From NCBI GenBank assembly GCA_963757115.1, contig CAVWQV010000013.1, positions 1 to 58,948 on the forward strand: a stretch of 58,948 bases of DNA. Direction: 5' to 3'. The notes below the pieces were generated by a model, which was not told where the DNA came from, made no database searches, and saw only the letters and a list, made by a program, of their open reading frames with translations. Origin of the DNA: CAVWQV01 sp963757115. Lineage in GTDB: Bacteria > Pseudomonadota > Alphaproteobacteria > Acetobacterales > Acetobacteraceae. Positions 55,451 through 58,948 of this stretch are shown here, piece after piece. The position numbers were made by a program, and so were the translations under genes. Positions within the stretch are counted from its first letter, which is position 1, and every line of letters begins with the position of its first letter.

Positions 55451-55651
55451 TTAGGGCGCGGCACAGGCTAGGACCAGACTTTCCCCGCACGGAACCGGCG
55501 GCGAGACGCCATGATCGCCTAGCAGCAGAACACTCGTGACCGTGAGAACGGCGATCACGGTGAAGGCCAGGGCGGGGCGGAGAAGGAGCCCGGATCGGGG
55601 CAGCGCCGGAAAGGTCTCCAGCGGTCGGAGCGAGCAGGGGGTAACATACAT
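55451..55651 (-). CDS. 66-residue putative membrane miniprotein
   Basis: The ATG at 55651 has an excellent GGAGG ribosome-binding site five bases upstream. The peptide has one hydrophobic segment (LALLFRP-like start then ALAFTVIAVLTVTSVLLLG near residues 28-46) and a short tail with Cys residues. No family is recognised. Lies between the truncated IS and the wHTH-TPR regulator on the same strand as the latter. Its strong initiation site makes it more believable than its length would suggest. Confidence 0.45.
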   Translation of the reverse strand: MYVTPCSLRPLETFPALPRSGLLLRPALAFTVIAVLTVTSVLLLGDHGVSPPVPCGESLVLACAAP

Positions 55652-55844
55652 GGTGTCCTCCAGTGCTGCGAGCGGGGCGGCGCAAGTCGCCGCCGATGCA
55701 GAGAGCAGACACCCTGAGGGCGTTCATGTCCTGGAACTTGTCAGGAGGGCGGCGCGAAGTTTTTCCGAAACGGAGGCGAAGCCGGCATACATTCCGGAAC
55801 TCTTGCCGATTGCGGGGCGACCTGGAGTAACAAACCGCCGACGG

Positions 55845-57434
55845 CTACTCTGGTAGTCCCGCCTTGCGCAACGCCTCGAACAGCGCCTCGTCGCGCATTC
55901 CGGTCTGGGCGCGGGCGATGGAGACCGTATAGGCCGGGGCCACGGCAAGCAGAACTCTGAGCGCCGCCTCGGCCGCCGCTCGGTCCCCGAGTTGGGCGAG
56001 GCTTGCCACCAGAAGCCGATGGGCCGGAAGAAAATTCGGCCGGTCGCCAAGGGCGCGGCGGCCTAACTCGACTGCCTCCGCGTAGTGCTGGAGCAAGAAA
56101 TTGGCGAAGCCGAGCGCGGTGGTGACGTAGAATTTCCCTGGGTCGACCGGGCTGAGCCGCATGGCCCGCTCGAGATGCGCCACCGCTGCCGCGGCATCCC
56201 CGACATAGACCCGCAGCCAGCCGGCGACCCAGAGCACCACCGCCGAGTTGGGGGCGAGCAGGAGCGCGCGCTCGGCGGCCGCAGTTCCCGATCCGTAATC
56301 CTTGGCGAAGAAGGCCAGGGCGTGTCCGGCGCAGGCGAGGGCGCTCGGAGCCTCCTCGCCCCTACCATTCACCACGTCACGAGCGAGGCGTACGGCCTCC
56401 TCGACGTCGCCCTCCTCCGCCCAACCTTGCCCAAACCGGATGATGTGCAGGCCCGCCAGGGCGCCCTTGGCGGCGGAGAAGCCAGGGTCGAGGGCGATCG
56501 CGCGGCGGAGCAGGCGCAGCGCCTCATCGCTGCCTTCCTGCGTCACGAAGCGATGCGGCAGGGCGCGTAGATAAAGATCATAGGCCGTGAGGCTCTCGGT
56601 TGGCTTGGCGCGGGCGCGCTCGACCTCGGCCAGCCGCAGGCTGGGCTCGATGGCGCCAACCACCTCAGCGGTCAGCTGGTCCTGCAAGTCGAAGATGTCC
56701 GCAAGATCGCCGTCGAAGCGTCCCGACCAGACCTGCGCGCCGGCTTCGGCCTCGCAGAGCTGCGCGGTGATCCGGACCCGGTTGCCCGCCTTGCGCACGC
56801 TGCCTTCGAGCACATAGCCGACGCCAAGCTCGCGTCCGACCTGACGAACGTCCACCGCGCGGCCCTTGTAGGTGAACGCTGAATTTCGGGGGATCACTGA
56901 GAACCAGCGCAGGTGCGACAGCGCCGTTGTCAGATCCTCGGTGGTGCCGTCTCCAAAATACTCCTGCCCGGGATCGCCGGTCATGTTGGCGAAGGGCAGT
57001 ACCACGAGCATGGGGCGGCTCGCCGGGGATTGTGCAGCCGTGCCGGCCTCGGCCGGGTGGTCGGGCGCGGGCGGAAGGACGACCAGGGTGGCCTGGTCGT
57101 CGATGCGCGAAACCTCGGCGGCGAACAGGAAGCCGCGCCGGGGCACGGTGCGCAGCAGCCGCTGCTCGTCATCGCCGAGCGCCCGGCGGATCTCCTTGAC
57201 GACCTGGGTTACCTGTCGTCGGTGACGACAACCCCCGGCCAGATAGCCGCCATGATCTCGTCGCGGTTAATCAGTCGCCCGGCGTTCTCGACCATCTGCC
57301 GTAGCAACGCGAAGGCTTTCGGGCGGAGCGCAACTTCGGTTCCACCCGCCGCCAGCAAGGCGCCACGGATGAGGTCGAGCGTGAAACGATCAAAACGATA
57401 GACGGTGCCCTTTGGCCCTTGCGCGTCGGCATCC
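55845..57434 (-). CDS. wHTH-TPR transcriptional regulator (CadC/FlgO-like type), single frameshift
   Basis: The ATG at 57434 follows CAGGAGG. The winged helix (VYRFDRFTLDLIRGALLAAGGTEVALRPKAFALLRQMVENAG, RLINRDEIMAAIWPGVVVTDD) breaks at about 57212, where one missing C gives a TAA; with it, DQVTQVVKEIRRALGDDEQRLLRTVPRRGFLF continues the OmpR-type DNA-binding domain. Next is the adenylate-cyclase-associated/FlgO-like domain (MLVVLPFANMTGDPGQEYFGDGTTEDLTTALSHL, VIPRNSAFTYKG, VGYVLEGSVRKAGNRVRITAQL), then TPR-like helices to the end. Common in Rhizobiales; ligand and targets unknown. Confidence 0.9.
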
Positions 57435-57599
57435 ATCCGCAGGTCCTCCTGGCGCACCCGATGGAGGCCTTGCTTGCCTTCCAGGTATGCGACTCGCAAA
57501 GACCGTAGTGCCGGCGTCAAGATTGCCCAAGCTGTGCCGAACGCCGGCGAGAGCGGCGCGTGCGGGAGAACGCGCCGCCAGCATTGAAAGGACCCGTGC

Positions 57600-58144
57600 T
57601 CAGTTGAGCGCGGACAACGGGATCTCGCAGGAGTCCGCGAATGGCCCCGCCAATCCGCCCAGATGGCGGATAAACCGCGCATCGCGACGTTGGAGGGGTC
57701 GAATTCGAACACGGCGGCATTCGCGCCGAGTGCCGATACGGCGTCACAAACGCGGGTTACCAGGGCCGCCCCGAGGCCGCCGCGGCGGTGCTCAGGGGCA
57801 ACACTCACTGCGATCTCGGCGAACCAGTGACAATGACCCGCGCTCACACCACAGGGGAAGCCGAGTGCCGCGCCGACCGCGGCGCCGGCTGTATCAAACG
57901 CGGCAAAACAGACCGTTTCCTCCAGGTCCAGATCATCGCAATGCCGCCGGATCGCTTCGTCACGCGGTTGGCCGCTAAAACGGGTGCGGCGATCCTCCGG
58001 CGGCAAGCCAATGAGGTGCGCCGCCAGCGCTGCGCGATCGTTCGGTTCTAGGCGGCGGATCAGCAGGCAGAACTGCGAGGAGCGCGAATGTAGGGTTTCG
58101 GTCGCTGCGAGCAGCGAAATGTCGGATGTCGGCTGTTGCAGCAT
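57600..58144 (-). CDS. GNAT-family N-acetyltransferase, single frameshift
   Basis: About 180 residues from the ATG at 58144. FCLLIRRLEPNDRAALAAHLIGLPPEDRRTRFSG, then VCFAAFDTAGAAVGAALGF, HWFAEIAVSVAPEHRRGGLGAALVTRVCDAVSALGANAAVFEFDPSNVAMRGL. RRGGLGAAL is the acetyl-CoA pyrophosphate loop. A shift at about 57672-57680 then gives HLGGLAGPFADSCEIPLSALN and a TGA at 57600-57602. Without the shift the frame runs on into the regulator, giving a false fusion. It transfers an acetyl group from acetyl-CoA to an amine; the substrate is unknown. Same strand as the regulator downstream. Confidence 0.85.
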
Positions 58145-58629
58145 CGTGGTCGTCTCCCCTCATGTGGGCGGGCGTTTGCAGCACCGCCGGTAGAGAGAAG
58201 GAGACGCCCGAGGGGGCCATCGTGTCCTGGAATACACCGAGAAGTCCGCACGAAGCTTCGGCGAGATCGGGACGAAGCCGAGATACATTTCCTGAAATCC
58301 CTCCGATGTGGAGCACCAATACCGTCATCCTGGGCGCAATGGCGAAATGCGTCCGACCCACGACGTTGCTGCCGATCCGTGGGGCCTGGTCTCGGCGAGC
58401 ATCTCGTCGGGACGGGCCAGCGTCAGCTCGACCTGCTCCATATTGTTCCATATTGTCGCGCCTTCTCCGACGAGCGGCCGAACGCCACGCCCAAAGCCCG
58501 GGCCAGCCGCGCCGCAGCGCCTCGATCTCGTATAGCTGCTCGAGCAACCCGGGCCGCGCGGCTAGTTCCGCCGTTGGGCCGCCATCCCCGCCGCCTGCGC
58601 CGCCGGTACCACCCGCAACGTGGCGACAT
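58145..58629. other. Gene-poor stretch
   Basis: About 480 bases upstream of the GNAT gene with no supportable coding region. Overlapping frames are arginine/serine rich in all readings. It should hold the GNAT promoter and the eroded end of the DJ-1/PfpI gene. Confidence 0.4.
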
Positions 58630-58948
58630 CGTTTGGGCCGCGCCAAGGAACTTGGCTCCGGCGCAGACGCCGATGATCATCGCGCCGTTGGCTGCCTGGC
58701 TCTTGATCCATTGCACGACCGCCCGGTCTCGTCGCGGCGCATGGCGGGGACGATGAGATAGTCGGCGCCTTCCGAATACCGCGCGCGTCGAAATCAGCGA
58801 CTTTGCTTGAGGCTCAACCTTGAGCGCCGGAAAAAGCGTCACCGGCCCCGGGTCAGTTCCCAGCGCCACCACCTCGGCCACGTCAGCGCGCCGAAGGACG
58901 CCATACGGCATGAGATAATCGAGGGTCTCGCTCCCATCGTTGGAGCCA
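58630..58948 (-). pseudogene. DJ-1/PfpI family (GATase1-like) protein, frameshifted, cut by window edge
   Basis: Read from the window end: GSETLDYLMPYGVLRRADVAEVVALGTDPGPVTLFPALKVEPQAK. After a shift at about 58790-58800 it continues AVVQWIKSQAANGAMIIGVCAGAKFLGAA. GVCAGA with the nucleophile Cys is the DJ-1/PfpI elbow. Homology stops at about 58635 and the next residues are arginine-rich noise, so the C-terminal half seems lost or badly shifted. Similar domains open GlxA-like AraC regulators, but no HTH is visible here. Confidence 0.65.

Noticed and set aside
57209..58144. Apparent GNAT acetyltransferase fused in frame to a winged-helix domain
   Set aside because: The linker is arginine-rich and non-homologous. 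A one-base shift at about 57675 gives a natural GNAT C-terminus with a stop at 57600, and the regulator has its own ATG and ribosome-binding site at 57434.

Overview
The window looks like chromosomal DNA of a high-GC alphaproteobacterium. The support is the fatty-acid block fabD-fabG-acpP-fabF followed by mltG, together with hrcA, clpS, a SWIB-domain protein, a phasin, a wHTH-TPR regulator and many CoA-linked catabolic genes. The genus cannot be fixed from sequence alone; Rhodospirillales or Hyphomicrobiales relatives are plausible (inference).

Layout. 0-12.3 kb is housekeeping: a truncated SDR, hrcA, a SWIB protein, lrgAB, yggS, kup, tspO with a glycine-zipper protein, an HSL-type esterase, selO, a type II NADH dehydrogenase and surE, followed by tRNA-Pro(CGG) at 12.34 kb. 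12.4-22.7 kb holds a MarR regulator, an MBL hydrolase, mltG, the FAS II genes (interrupted by an opposite-strand pyridoxamine-oxidase-like gene), then a DsbA-fold isomerase, enoyl-CoA hydratase and CoA-transferase run and a TetR regulator. 22.9-27.3 kb is a tripartite efflux operon (EmrA-like, EmrB-like, NodT-like) divergent from tetR. 27.7-32.1 kb holds an RTX-like secreted repeat protein and an orphan B12-binding radical SAM enzyme. 32.3-36.1 kb is an IS630 scrap and a second CoA operon (enoyl-CoA hydratase, a GIY-YIG-like small protein, acyl-CoA dehydrogenase, CoA-transferase).

36.2-45.9 kb is the accessory region. It has two inverted copies of an alpha/beta hydrolase gene, one a decayed deletion derivative. 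Between them lie an Abhydrolase_10-like exported protein, a CmcJ/AsaB-type oxygenase and a set of dead genes (AraC regulator, SMP-30-like, ModA-like). Beyond the second copy come clpS and a phage terminase remnant, a doubly truncated queC and a decayed large NTPase/helicase-like gene.

45.9-58.9 kb returns to intact genes: a CPA1 antiporter with a TrkA-N domain, a patatin-like lipase, a phasin with a good terminator, an AsmA-like protein, a periplasmic SMP-30-like protein, a truncated IS5-type element, a 66-residue membrane miniprotein, a wHTH-TPR regulator, a GNAT acetyltransferase and a DJ-1/PfpI fragment running off the end.

A dominant property is the number of single-base frameshifts in genes that should be intact (lrgB, kup, selO, surE, mltG, fabF, fabG, emrA, nodT, a CoA-transferase, asmA and others). 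In several cases removing or adding one base in a short G/C or A run restores the family sequence exactly. This argues mainly for uncorrected sequencing indels; I annotate those genes across the frameshift and reserve pseudogene for loci that are also truncated or riddled with shifts. No CRISPR array, rRNA, riboswitch or complete prophage was seen.
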